From assembly GCA_045531965.1 (NCBI GenBank), contig JAZSFA010000004.1:44181-108180 (forward strand): 64,000 bases of DNA. Reading direction: 5' to 3'. Positions 27,801-36,363 of this stretch are shown piece after piece. Position 1 is the first letter of the stretch. Each line of letters opens with the position of its first letter. This stretch comes from CAMEON01 sp045531965. Its GTDB lineage: Bacteria > Bacillota > Clostridia > Oscillospirales > CAG-272. The notes beneath the pieces were generated by a model. The model ran no database searches. It saw nothing but the letters and a program-made list of their open reading frames with translations, and was not told where the DNA came from. Position numbers and translations under genes: made by a program.

Positions 27801-30800
27801 TGATAGCTGTGATCATTTGGCAAGTGTCACGTTTGGCGAGAACAGCCGTCTCACAAGTCTTCCCGATTCCACGTTCTACGCCTGTGGCAAACTCTCTACG
27901 GTGACCCTTCCCGGAAGCCTTGTCAGCATCGGCAACCAAGCCTTCCGTTCTTGCGAGAGCCTTACGGACATTGTCATGCCCGACACGGTGACAAGCCTTG
28001 GAGATGAAGCGTTTTACGCTTGCCGTAGTCTGAACCGCGTTGTGCTTTCCGAAGGGCTTGTAAGCCTCTCGCCTTTGGCGTTCTGTCAATGCGAAAGCCT
28101 TACGAGTATCACCCTGCCGGATAGCATCGTCACGATCAACCGAAGCGCGTTCGACGGTTGCAGCCGTTTGTCAACCGTTGTGTTCGGAGAAAACAGCCAA
28201 CTTCTCGATATAGAAGCGTACGCGTTCGGTGGCTGTCATCAATTGAAAACGGTCACCATTCCCGATACGGTCACAAGCATTGGCGAATTCGCGTTTTATG
28301 AATGTAACAACCTGCTTCGTATCACGTTTGGCGCCGACAGCCAACTGGAGCGCATTGGAAGATCGGCGTTTGAGTGGTGTCAGAGCCTCTCAAGCTTTGA
28401 CATTCCCAAAAACGTTACAAGTATTGACGATTATGCGTTCTGGCAATGTCAAGGGCTCTATGCCATCACCAATCACAGCGCGCTGACCTTGACGTTGGGC
28501 GGCAACCAAAACGGAGGTATTGCTTACTACGCCAAGCTCATCACGGATCGGGACGGCAACAAGACCTACGATGATGAGACCTCGGGCTTTGCTTTTGTGG
28601 ATACCCCCGACGGCTTCCGATTTGTGCTGGAAAACGGCGAGTATCGGCTGGTCGCTTATATGGGAGATCTTGATACGGTCACACTTCCCTCGGATATTCA
28701 GGGCAATCCCTATTCGATCTACCGCTTGAAGGGTGTCAAGAAGGTCATCATTCCCGAAGCGATCACCGCCATTGGCGCGCAAGCCTTTTACGGTAGCCTC
28801 AGTCTGACGGGTGTGACGCTTCCGAATACCGTGAGTGCCATTGGCGAGGAGGCTTTCGCGGGCTGTCTCAACCTGACGGCGATCCATATCCCCGCATCTG
28901 TCACAGAAATCGGTAATAACGCCTTTGTCAATTGTCAAAGCATGGAAAGCGTGACCTTTGACGAAACCAGCCGTCTGACAAGTATCGGCTATCTGGCATT
29001 CCAGAGCTGTAACGGACTGACCGCCATAGAGATCCCCGCCTCTGTGACGTCTATAGGAAACCGCGCCTTTGAATATTGTCAGAATCTGACAAGCGTATCC
29101 TTGGCTGACAACAGCCAACTCACGAGTATTGGCGACAGTATGTTTTATCAATGCACAAGCCTTGCAAGCGTTGATTTCGGAGAAAACAGTCAGATCAGCG
29201 AGATCGGCGGTTCTGTTTTCTCGGGTTGTTCAAAGCTTACCGGTTTGGTGCTTCCCGACAGCGTCACCCGCATTGAGAGCAGAGCGTTTGAGGGTTGCGA
29301 AAGTCTGACAAGCCTCCGTATCCCCGACGGACTGACCTACATGGCAACCGGGGCATTGAAAGGCTGCGTCGGAATCCAACTGTTGATCTCGGATCACCAC
29401 GCGTCCTTCTCGGTCATAGATGGCGTCCTTTACGATAAAGACGTCAGAAACCTTATTTACGTGCCCGATTCCATCACCGAGCTGTGCATTCCCAACACTG
29501 TTATAGACGTTTCGCTGAACGGAAATACCAGCGTTCAAAAGGTGACGTTTGAGGAAGGTAGCCGCATGATGAGTCTCAACAACGCCGCCTTCAAGGGTTG
29601 TGTCAGCCTGATGAGCGTGACGCTTCCCGAAAGCATCCTCTGGATCGGTTACGATGCCTTCGCGGATTGTGAAAGCCTTGTCAGCATCCGCCTCCCCGAC
29701 GGCGTGACCGAAATCGGCGGAAACGCCTTTAAAGGTTGCGTCAGTCTTGAAAGTATTCATATACCCAACGGCGTGACAAGCATGGGTCAGGAAGCTTTTT
29801 CGGGATGTAAACGCCTGACGGATATCTGCCTTCCCGAAGGCTTGATAAGCATTGGCGACGACGGGTTCCTGGGCTGTGAAAGCCTTGAGAGCATTTATAT
29901 TCCCGATGGCGTGACCAGCCTCGGCTGGCGCGCGTTCAGCGGTTGCTTAAGTCTTGCTACCGTTACTTTTGGAGATAACAGCCAACTCACAAGTATCCCT
30001 TCCTACGCTTTTTCCGAGTGTGAGCGTCTTTTGACCATTCGCATTCCCGACGGCGTCACCCAGATCGGCAGTTCGGCATTCCAAAATTGCCATAGCCTGA
30101 CCGAAGTCGTCTTTGGCTCTGACAGTCAGCTGATAAACATAGGTTCTACGGCATTTAGCTGGTGCGAAAACCTGAAAAAGCTGGATCTTGGCAATAACCG
30201 CCGCCTTGAAAGCATTGAATGGTGGGCGTTCCTCGGCTGCGACAGCCTGGAGGAAATCTACATTTCGGACGTGACCGCTTGGTTGCATACCACGTTGGCG
30301 GAACATCATCCGCTCAGCGTCGGAGCCGATCTCTACCTGAACGGGGAACTGCTGACCGAGCTGGTGGTGCCCGACGGAATAACCGATGTCACGCTTTCGG
30401 GTTGTACCAGCCTGATCAGTATCACACTTCCCGAAAGTGTCACAAGGGTGGATTTCTCAAACTGCACGAATCTGACACGCGTTACCTTCCGTGACAACAG
30501 CCGGCTGACCACCCTTCCGGCTGAGGCGTTCAGAAATTGTGAAAAGCTTTCGACGGTGACGTTTGGCAACAACAGCCGCCTCACAAGCATCGAGGCTTCC
30601 GCGTTCAGCCATTGTGTTGGCTTAAAACTGATCGATTTCGGTCAGAACAGCTGTCTTGAGAGCATCGGCTACAACGCGTTTGAGTATTGTGCTAACCTGA
30701 CGGACATCACTCTGCCCGACAGCCTCAAAGCCATCGGTCCCGGAGCGTTCTTCGGATGCAACGGTTTGACCAGCTTCACCCTGCCCGAAAATTTGACAAG

Positions 30801-33800
30801 CATTGAGGACGCCGCGTTCACGAATTGCACGCATCTGTATGTCATCTACAACAACAGTTCTCTGGTATTGCAGATGGGAAGTGAGGCGCACGGCGGCATC
30901 ACAGCGCAGGCAAGGTTGATCGTGGATCGGGACGGCAACAGAACCTACCGTGATGACTTCACAGGCTTTACGTTTATCGATACCGCGGATGGGTTCCGCT
31001 TCATGCAGGAGCAGGGAGAGTACAAGCTGATTGCTTATTTGGGCGATCTTGAAACCGTGACCTTCCCCACTGACCTGAACGGCAGCCCCTATCAGATCTA
31101 CCAGATCAGAGGTGTCAAGCACGTGATCATTCCCGAAGGCGTGACAAGCATCGACGCTTATGCCTTCTACCATTGTACCACGCTGGAAAGCATCATCCTG
31201 CCCGACTCTCTCATCGACATCGGTGCCTATGCCTTTGAAAATTGCCATCAGCTGACGAGGATCACGCTGCCCTCGCGTGTCACCACCATCGGGCGTGCCG
31301 CCTTTTCAAAATGCGCTCAGCTGACCGAGATCACCCTTCCCGAAAGCGTCGAAGTCATCAAGGCATATGCCTTTGAAGACTGCACGCGGTTGTCCGGCAT
31401 CAAGCTCCCCGCCCATATCCAAAAAATCGAAAGCCACGCGTTTGATCAAACCGCTTATAAAGATGACCCCGCCCATTGGGTCGGTGGGGTGCTGTATATC
31501 GGCAATCATCTCATCCGCGTCAAAGAGGATACCCGTTACGTTGATTTTAAAAACGTCGGTTGTGTTGCCGAGGGGGCGTTTGACCAATGTTATCTGCTGA
31601 AAAACGCCTTGGCTCACGGCGAACAATACAACCTCCTCTCCGATATGTCCAACCTTGAGACCCTGCTGATCACTGACCTGCCCGCGGAGAGAATTTACGC
31701 TTATTTCGGCAGATCCGCAAGCGATCTTCCCCTCACCCTGAAATCCATTGTTCTCGGCAGAGACGTTCGCATGAATCAAAAAGCCTTCGAGGGGATCACG
31801 GGGATCACCATTTACGTGGAAGCCAACGAAAAGGACGTGCGCTGGGACGAAAACTTCCCGGGCTGGAGTAACGGCAATAAAGTGGTTTACGGTGATGAGT
31901 GGATCACGGCTGACTTCTACGACCAGCATGGAAACCTCATGAGCCATGAGGTTTTCCTGACCCATCAGGTCATTCGTCAGCCCTATCTGAGACTTGACGG
32001 TGACTTGGAGACATCCCGGGTGCTGGTGGGATGGGATCTTGACGGCGACGGAAGTCCCGACACCATTCCCGCAACCTCCACCGTGGACATTGTGGCAAAG
32101 CCCGTCGTCAAAACGCAAGTCAGCGCGTATACCGTTCGCTTCTACGATACGGACGGCGTGACGCTGCTTTCGGAGATGCGCCTGCCTTACGGTGCGGTCA
32201 TCGTTCCCCCCACCATCCAGGACAAGCCGGGCTATACCACGATGGGCTGGACGAACTACACTCAAGGGATGACAGTCAGCGGTCATCACGCCTTTGTGCT
32301 GAACCGTGTGCATCAGGGCGGCGGTCACGACTACGCTTCGTCTGTGTGGGTCGCGCCCACCTGTACCGAGGGTGGATATCTCAAGCACGTCTGTCAGCTC
32401 TGCGGCGCGTGGTACGCCACCGAAGAGACCGCGGCTTTGGGACACCGTAACACGCTGTCCGAGATCCCTGCCACTTGTACCGAGGAAGGGAAGCGCCTTG
32501 CCACCTGTACCGTCTGCGGTTACGTGTCCGCCGAGATCATTCCCGCGCACGGACACACCTACGTCGGCAGCGTGACGAAGGAAGCCACTTGCACCGAGCA
32601 AGGCGAGATGCTGTACGTATGCGCGATTTGCGGCGACCGTGTCACCGAAACAACTTCGCTGTCGGCACATCACTATGAAAAGCGGACAGCCCCCAAGTGG
32701 TGGCTGCAAATCCTCATTGAGAAGATCCTGAACGTGTTCTTTGGCTATGAGGGTGACCATATTTTCTATTACGAATGCACGGATTGCCGTCATATCCGGA
32801 CATCCGATAACACCGAGGACACAAGCAGCGGCACAGCGGGCATCATGTCCGCGGGCTGCGCGCATCAGCTGTCCGATTGGACTGTGTACATTTCCCCCAC
32901 CTGTGAAGGTGAGGGCGTGGATGCCAGATACTGCACGGTATGCGGAGAACCTGTGTCCTACCGACGCGGCGGAGATGCCTTGGGGCATGACTACAGCGCG
33001 CATAGGGTCACAGCCCCCACTTGTACCGAGGAAGGCTACACCACCCATATCTGTCTCGGCTGCGGCGACAGCTACACCGACAGCATCACCGATGCCCTCG
33101 GGCACACCGCGGGTGCCGAAGCGGATTGCTTGCATGATCAGCTGTGTCTTGTCTGCGGTACGGTTCTTTCGGAGAAGCTGGGTCACACGTATGATGCCGT
33201 GGTGACAGCGCCCACTTGCATCGAGGAAGGCTATACCACATACACCTGTACCCGTTGCGGTGACAGTTATACCGATAGCATCACCGACGCCCTCGGACAT
33301 ACCGCGGGTGCCGAAGCCGATTGCATAAACGATCAGCTTTGTCTTTTCTGCGGTACGGTCCTTTCGGAAAAGCTGGGGCACACGTATGCCGCCGCGGTAA
33401 CCGATCCTACCTGTACCGAGCCTGGCTATACCACGTACACCTGTGTCCGTTGCGGTGACAGCTACACCGACAACTTTACCGATGCTCTCGGACATACCCC
33501 GGGTCCTGAGGCGAATTGTTATCAGGATCAGTGCTGTCTCGTCTGCGGCAGCGTGCTGGTTGGCAAGCTCGGACACGACTACCAAGCTTTTGTGACAGAG
33601 CCCACTTGTACCGAACAGGGGTATACCACGTATAGCTGCGTCCGCTGCGGATACGGCTATACGGGAGACCTCACCGAGGTCCTCGGACATACTCCGGGTG
33701 CGGAAGCCGATTGCTACCATGACCAATACTGCACCGTTTGCGGTATTGTGCTGAACGAAAAGCTGGGACATGAGTACATGCCTTTGGTCACACAGCCGAC

Positions 33801-35190
33801 CTGTACCGAGGAGGGCTATGTAACCCACATCTGCTTCCGTTGTGACGATCGCTATGTGGACAGCTTTACCCCCGCATGGGGTCATACCCCCGGCGTGGAG
33901 GCTGACTGCTACAACCATCAGTTCTGCCTTGTCTGCGGCGTGGTGCTGACCGAAAGCTTGGGTCATGATTATTGGATGGTCGTGACCGAACCCACCTGTA
34001 CCGAGCCGGGCTATACCACCCATACCTGTGTTCGTTGCGGTGACAGCTATACCGACGGCTATACCGACCCACAGGGTCATACCCCGAGTGCCGAGGCGGA
34101 TTGCTACAACCATCAGTTCTGCCTTGCCTGCGGCGTCGTGCTGACCGATAGCTTGGGTCACGATTACGCCATGACGGTGACCGAACCCACCTGTACCGAG
34201 CAAGGGTATACCACCCATACCTGTGTTCGCTGCGGTGACAGCTATACCGACGGCTATACCGACCCACAGGGTCATATCCCGAGTGCCGAGGCGGATTGCT
34301 ACAACCATCAGTTCTGCCTTGTCTGCGGCGTCGTGCTGACCGAAAGCTTGGGTCATGATTACGCCATGACGGTGACCGAACCCACCTGTACCGAGCAAGG
34401 CTATACCACCCATACCTGTGTTCGTTGCGGTGATAGCTACACCGACGGCTTCACCGAAGCGCGTGGACACAACCCGAGTGCCGAGGCGGATTGCGACAAC
34501 CATCAGTTCTGCCTTGCCTGCGGCGTGGTGCTGACCGAAAGCTTGGGTCATGATTACGCCATGACGGTGACCGAACCCACCTGTACCGAGCAAGGGTATA
34601 CCACCCATACCTGTGTTCGTTGCGGTGATAGCTACACCGACGGCTATACCGACCCACAGGGTCATATCCCGAGTGCCGAGGCGGATTGCGACAACCATCA
34701 GTTCTGCCTTGCCTGCGGCGTCGTGCTGACCGAAAGCTTGGGTCATGATTACGCCATGACGGTGACCGAACCCACCTGTACCGAGCAAGGGTATACCACC
34801 CATACCTGTGTTCGCTGCGGTGACAGCTATACTGACGGTGACATGGAGGCTCTGGGTCACGCCCCCGGTGAGTGGATCACAGATCAAGCGCCTGCCCCGG
34901 GTGTGGAGGGTAGCCGGCACATTGAATGTACGGTCTGCGGAGAAATCCTGGAGATTGGCATGATCGAGGCGTTGCCCACAGATACCGCGCTTGAAACCGA
35001 GGCGGAAACCTCCCCCGAGACGCCGGCGCCTGCGGACAGCGACGTGACGACGGTGCCTGATTCACAGCCCCACGATCCCCATACGGCAGAGGGTTGCAAG
35101 AGCATGATTGGCGCGAATGCGTTGGGATGCTTCATCGTTGTCTCCCTCGCCGTCGGGCTGGTTGTGAAGCGCAGGAAAGAGAACGACTAA
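21826..35190 (+). CDS. giant cell-surface protein: subtilase, LRR_5 repeats, Cys-pair repeats, C-terminal anchor
   Basis: The product has 4,454 residues. A membrane segment at about 9-31 should direct export. A subtilisin-like (S8) domain follows: Asp185 in AVIDTGIDT, His233 in GHGTAVAG, Asn325 in AAAGNS and Ser387 in GTSFASP, so the triad is complete. Residues 445-515 look like an InlB B-repeat-type module (FDGWYYDPQCT). About 525-3350 is a very long BspA-type LRR_5 array (IPDSVTSIGxxAFxxC pattern), interrupted twice by a copied module near 2215-2310 and 3005-3105. About 3430-3495 is a second B-repeat-like module, and 3500-4380 holds Cys-pair repeats (TCTEQGYTTHTCVRCGDSYT). It ends EGCKSMIG, a membrane helix and KRRKEND, without LPxTG. 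Start ATG 21826 is chosen for its ribosome site. A role in adhesion, or cleaving proteins or peptides at the surface, is inference. Confidence 0.93.
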   Translation: MKNLRQRRFWTVLISALVLCLVASTVTVFVLHRREVRLEDRQNEALQALYDNKGRYDEQSIVLSNTTKARAEALAKLFGATLRITEDGSFAALTLPQGVTVIDIYENEDYRKYIEYMSPDYRAKISDLLAEDEADEAIHDEKLPLRPQYTVSDADYDRQTYLDFLNMRHVWERTQGSGVTVAVIDTGIDTDHPEFAGRISELSYNASEDKVVKDYLTADGVYDWSLIEDEQGHGTAVAGVIAASMDGSGIVGIAPQVNILVIKAECDENGVFERTSDLVFGLYYAIERDVAVVNMSFGLELDNPFAEPAQLAFDSDVICVAAAGNSASAVLTYPAADENVFGIGALEENGWTLAAYSNYGENVDIVAPGTVYTTQMGGDYGGKNGTSFASPIAAGVLALYLSQYRYQEFVQIEALLHASCDDLGDPGPDFTYGYGALDVSALMLEERGTVTFNMMTDELDDTEQIFIRAHTLQDIPEPERLYAVFDGWYYDPQCTEAYVWYEDEFYGDLTLYASWVNEDDGIPFTYAELDDGTVEIRSYTGHRRYITIPDYIDGKVVSSIGEAAFAGETRLREVNLPKYLSRIRRSAFSGCTNLVSMAIPDTVTEIGDNAFYDNVRLANLTFGENSRLERIGNFAFSGCAKLRTFTVPSKVTTLNATAFYRNTSMTAYRVQSGNKAFSAKNGVLFNHTGLVLVAYPAGLSGTYTVPETVQKIDLYAFSCTRLNGVNLSSVQTLGKSAFMQSALKQVDIPDSVTLMGDSVFAYSQSLRSVKIGRGLTSLPDRAFAYTALTAVDIPAGILSVGRYAFERIGTLHTVTFEKGSALTYIDSYAFYDSGVVSLTIPASVVTIANNAFAAKDCPYLSHLSFEDNSALYRLGSAAFAGQSRLTAVELPDRLTTLGDWTFTETGLVTVTIPSNVTSLGSGVFADCPHLTGILVDDKNPVYLDVDGIVFNTAKTVLLAYPTGHSRPDYAVPEGVTDIGKAAFNGARNLYAVYLASTVKVIREEGFYGCENVGYYGLPEGLTTIEAYAFSMNEHLNELQMPDSLMQIGVNAFAGDRRLYAVNFSDNAKLPRISYNAFAYCGLISFRVPAGVSTIAQGAFKGCSDLTSVTFASGSKLQSIPAYMFDGCDKIDTVIFEPGSALSAIQAHGFEGMRKLTTLDFGDAKLTNIDNFAFRFCERLSRLDIPDSVTFIGRYAFYYCEKLSEVTIPAAVEFIGRFAFLGTSKLNVYFAAETLPSYLAEDWDHGIAGYYLGVTDIVTDGDWTYARLTSGDISIIKYSGTATHIDLTALHLGGDIVNVGGGAFAGSGVTSVKLPETLQIIQAEAFSNTKLTAVSIPAGVTFIGREAFANTPIERLTFALHAQLKTMEQSAFERTEKLESVVIPETVTAMGRAVFKNSGITSLTFADGFAMTEIPEEAFAYTHISDVTIPDSVTVIGHSAFREIRELRSLTLGGGEDLMIMSNAFYQTGLEQVYLPENVSFVGEYAFIALPNLSAFTVSEHNPNYKAIDGLLVSKNGRKLIAVPSGRTGSLTVPEGVEVIGFGAFESSKLSEISFLDSANILSFGYRAFYNADGISSMHVPASVVSIDYYAFAMCDSLKSVTFAESNSLKGVYEGAFYSCPSLSDITLPDSIVEISDFAFYGCRSLTDLPISEAGEIKGIYDYAFAYAGLKGNYTIPDTLIDIGPYAFMGNQFTSVTVPDTRVWDLIIGIGAFENCSSLSEITLPFIGASFEDAEITWFGYIFGAGAPEANGVYVPESLKRVKISEGITFVGEHAFDGLAGLEEISVPHSVQTVHDYAFHNTRATYELTNTVTFTYVHAKGIRYEIHASHIGRGISGNLVMADGITKIDNNAFANCQQLTGIMLPDSVKSIGSGAFLGCSGLTSLKLPESVMLIDYAAFMDCGNLESIHIPDRITTIHSDTFNGCRQLTSVVFGENSQLTSINASAFAHCDALEVISLPKGVTFIGRQAFFDCTGLLSITIPDAVTTMEYGVFDSCDHLASVTFGENSRLTSLPDSTFYACGKLSTVTLPGSLVSIGNQAFRSCESLTDIVMPDTVTSLGDEAFYACRSLNRVVLSEGLVSLSPLAFCQCESLTSITLPDSIVTINRSAFDGCSRLSTVVFGENSQLLDIEAYAFGGCHQLKTVTIPDTVTSIGEFAFYECNNLLRITFGADSQLERIGRSAFEWCQSLSSFDIPKNVTSIDDYAFWQCQGLYAITNHSALTLTLGGNQNGGIAYYAKLITDRDGNKTYDDETSGFAFVDTPDGFRFVLENGEYRLVAYMGDLDTVTLPSDIQGNPYSIYRLKGVKKVIIPEAITAIGAQAFYGSLSLTGVTLPNTVSAIGEEAFAGCLNLTAIHIPASVTEIGNNAFVNCQSMESVTFDETSRLTSIGYLAFQSCNGLTAIEIPASVTSIGNRAFEYCQNLTSVSLADNSQLTSIGDSMFYQCTSLASVDFGENSQISEIGGSVFSGCSKLTGLVLPDSVTRIESRAFEGCESLTSLRIPDGLTYMATGALKGCVGIQLLISDHHASFSVIDGVLYDKDVRNLIYVPDSITELCIPNTVIDVSLNGNTSVQKVTFEEGSRMMSLNNAAFKGCVSLMSVTLPESILWIGYDAFADCESLVSIRLPDGVTEIGGNAFKGCVSLESIHIPNGVTSMGQEAFSGCKRLTDICLPEGLISIGDDGFLGCESLESIYIPDGVTSLGWRAFSGCLSLATVTFGDNSQLTSIPSYAFSECERLLTIRIPDGVTQIGSSAFQNCHSLTEVVFGSDSQLINIGSTAFSWCENLKKLDLGNNRRLESIEWWAFLGCDSLEEIYISDVTAWLHTTLAEHHPLSVGADLYLNGELLTELVVPDGITDVTLSGCTSLISITLPESVTRVDFSNCTNLTRVTFRDNSRLTTLPAEAFRNCEKLSTVTFGNNSRLTSIEASAFSHCVGLKLIDFGQNSCLESIGYNAFEYCANLTDITLPDSLKAIGPGAFFGCNGLTSFTLPENLTSIEDAAFTNCTHLYVIYNNSSLVLQMGSEAHGGITAQARLIVDRDGNRTYRDDFTGFTFIDTADGFRFMQEQGEYKLIAYLGDLETVTFPTDLNGSPYQIYQIRGVKHVIIPEGVTSIDAYAFYHCTTLESIILPDSLIDIGAYAFENCHQLTRITLPSRVTTIGRAAFSKCAQLTEITLPESVEVIKAYAFEDCTRLSGIKLPAHIQKIESHAFDQTAYKDDPAHWVGGVLYIGNHLIRVKEDTRYVDFKNVGCVAEGAFDQCYLLKNALAHGEQYNLLSDMSNLETLLITDLPAERIYAYFGRSASDLPLTLKSIVLGRDVRMNQKAFEGITGITIYVEANEKDVRWDENFPGWSNGNKVVYGDEWITADFYDQHGNLMSHEVFLTHQVIRQPYLRLDGDLETSRVLVGWDLDGDGSPDTIPATSTVDIVAKPVVKTQVSAYTVRFYDTDGVTLLSEMRLPYGAVIVPPTIQDKPGYTTMGWTNYTQGMTVSGHHAFVLNRVHQGGGHDYASSVWVAPTCTEGGYLKHVCQLCGAWYATEETAALGHRNTLSEIPATCTEEGKRLATCTVCGYVSAEIIPAHGHTYVGSVTKEATCTEQGEMLYVCAICGDRVTETTSLSAHHYEKRTAPKWWLQILIEKILNVFFGYEGDHIFYYECTDCRHIRTSDNTEDTSSGTAGIMSAGCAHQLSDWTVYISPTCEGEGVDARYCTVCGEPVSYRRGGDALGHDYSAHRVTAPTCTEEGYTTHICLGCGDSYTDSITDALGHTAGAEADCLHDQLCLVCGTVLSEKLGHTYDAVVTAPTCIEEGYTTYTCTRCGDSYTDSITDALGHTAGAEADCINDQLCLFCGTVLSEKLGHTYAAAVTDPTCTEPGYTTYTCVRCGDSYTDNFTDALGHTPGPEANCYQDQCCLVCGSVLVGKLGHDYQAFVTEPTCTEQGYTTYSCVRCGYGYTGDLTEVLGHTPGAEADCYHDQYCTVCGIVLNEKLGHEYMPLVTQPTCTEEGYVTHICFRCDDRYVDSFTPAWGHTPGVEADCYNHQFCLVCGVVLTESLGHDYWMVVTEPTCTEPGYTTHTCVRCGDSYTDGYTDPQGHTPSAEADCYNHQFCLACGVVLTDSLGHDYAMTVTEPTCTEQGYTTHTCVRCGDSYTDGYTDPQGHIPSAEADCYNHQFCLVCGVVLTESLGHDYAMTVTEPTCTEQGYTTHTCVRCGDSYTDGFTEARGHNPSAEADCDNHQFCLACGVVLTESLGHDYAMTVTEPTCTEQGYTTHTCVRCGDSYTDGYTDPQGHIPSAEADCDNHQFCLACGVVLTESLGHDYAMTVTEPTCTEQGYTTHTCVRCGDSYTDGDMEALGHAPGEWITDQAPAPGVEGSRHIECTVCGEILEIGMIEALPTDTALETEAETSPETPAPADSDVTTVPDSQPHDPHTAEGCKSMIGANALGCFIVVSLAVGLVVKRRKEND
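32983..34860 (+). repeat. tandem 195-bp repeat encoding Cys-pair units
   Basis: Units start at 32983 (198 bp), 33181, 33376, 33571, 33766, 33961, 34156, 34351, 34546 and 34741 (partial). Each encodes 65 residues with two CxxC-type pairs (CVRCG and CLVCG), two GH doublets and the PTCTE motif. The last five copies are nearly identical in DNA, the first ones diverged, as expected for recent expansion at the 3' end. Confidence 0.9.
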
Positions 35191-35265
35191 AAAAGCCATC
35201 GCCTCGTACGACGGTACTTGGCGATGACTTCTCAAAAGAGGCAACCATCCTTCCGCGAAAAGGGA

Positions 35266-35290
35266 AGGGGTGAGCGAAACGCTCACCCCT
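35266..35290. terminator. hairpin after the giant gene
   Basis: AGGGGTGAGCG (35266-35276), loop AAA, exact complement (35280-35290). It stands between convergent genes. The T-run is short, but position supports a terminator in both directions. Confidence 0.6.
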
Positions 35291-35332
35291 TGGGTTTGCC
35301 CTTGTTTGCTGCGCGAAGGGCTGATGCTTGGA

Positions 35333-36157
35333 TTACGGTTTGTCGGAAGAACGGACAGATGCCATGTATTCTCGGGGAGAAATGGTCATTCTGCGTTTGA
35401 ATACCTTGGAGAAATACTGAGCATCGGGATAACCGCAACGGAACGCCACGTCGCTGACGCTGGTAAAGCCTTGCTTCAGCATGGTGCAGGCGTGTTGAAT
35501 ACGAACCGTATGGAGGTATTCCACGATGCCCACGCCAACGTGCCGTTTGAATACGGTAGACAGGTATTTTTTGTTGTATTTCAAGCTGCTGCCCAGCCGC
35601 TCCAAGGAAAAATCGGGATCTGAAAAATGCTCGTCCACATACTTTTGAATCATGGAGGTCAGGTCGACCTGTCCTTCGCCTCGGGAGGAAAACTCGGGTA
35701 GCCGCCCCCCAAGGTAAGCAAAGGTATGGAGCAGGACTGCTTCGCTGGCAATATCCGAAATTTCCGCGGGGCTCTGCAAGCCTTGCGTCCAGACTGTTTC
35801 AAGCGCCTTGCAATCCGGATACAGCGGGGCTTTGGGACAGACCCCCAGCTTGTCCATGATCCGATTTCCACGCGCACCTAAAAAGCTGATATACATATAC
35901 TGAAAATCGGTGATCGATTCAATGGCAAAAGGCTCGGCGGGGAAGGAGAAAAACACGTCGCCCGCCTTGAGCGGCAGAACGTCACCGCGGGTGTGAAGCG
36001 CGCCTGTCCCTTGAAGGACGAAATACACGGTATAGAGAGATTTCAACCGCAGACCTGTATAGACCTGCTCTTTGGTTTCCAAAACAAAATGAACGGTGTG
36101 AATGCTGTGATCGTTGATCTCCCGCGGGACGAAGCGGCAAACGTTTTGCTCTGACAT
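35333..36157 (-). CDS. AraC-family transcriptional regulator
   Basis: The 274-residue protein has an N-terminal cupin-like sugar-sensing domain (LKAGDVFFSFPAEPFAIESI) and a C-terminal double helix-turn-helix. The second HTH carries TSVSDVAFRCGYPDAQYFSK, then RRMTISPREYMASV, the AraC signature. AAGGAGG precedes ATG 36157, with its own promoter upstream. The divergent Gfo/Idh/MocA gene has a good -10 but no -35, typical of a promoter needing an activator, so this protein probably activates it. The inducer is unknown, perhaps an alpha-galactoside given the GH36 gene nearby. Confidence 0.92.
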   Translation of the reverse strand: MSEQNVCRFVPREINDHSIHTVHFVLETKEQVYTGLRLKSLYTVYFVLQGTGALHTRGDVLPLKAGDVFFSFPAEPFAIESITDFQYMYISFLGARGNRIMDKLGVCPKAPLYPDCKALETVWTQGLQSPAEISDIASEAVLLHTFAYLGGRLPEFSSRGEGQVDLTSMIQKYVDEHFSDPDFSLERLGSSLKYNKKYLSTVFKRHVGVGIVEYLHTVRIQHACTMLKQGFTSVSDVAFRCGYPDAQYFSKVFKRRMTISPREYMASVRSSDKP

Positions 36158-36185
36158 GATCTGCCTCCTTGAATGGGATGGTGTC

Positions 36186-36214
36186 AGTATAACATATCTT
36201 TGGAAAAAAGTCAA
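36186..36214 (-). promoter_or_regulatory. promoter of the AraC-type regulator
   Basis: Minus strand: TTGACT (36214-36209), 17-base spacer, TATACT (36191-36186). Confidence 0.75.
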
Positions 36215-36256
36215 CCGAAATATAACTAAAAAACACGAATTTGTGTAAATTAACTC

Positions 36257-36285
36257 CAAACAAAGAGAGAGGATTGTGGTATAAT
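36257..36285 (+). promoter_or_regulatory. activator-type promoter of the divergent oxidoreductase gene
   Basis: TATAAT at 36280-36285 is consensus, but the place for the -35 box (36257-36262, CCAAAC) has no similarity to TTGACA. The about 65 bases between this and the regulator promoter would hold activator sites. Confidence 0.5.
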
Positions 36286-36363
36286 CGTACGAGGAAAGGA
36301 ATCCTTGGTTCCATGAATCTTTCCGCCTCTTGTTTTATCACATGATGAAAGGAAGCCTATTTC

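Noticed and set aside
31306..34920. A 1,204-codon open frame on the minus strand inside the giant gene
   Set aside because: It is the antisense shadow of a highly repetitive, biased coding sequence; no ribosome site, and its product is a meaningless repeat of the opposite frame.
35333..36341. Longer start for the AraC-type regulator and overlapping frames upstream
   Set aside because: The extended frame crosses the regulator's own promoter at 36186-36214; ATG 36157 has a proper ribosome site.
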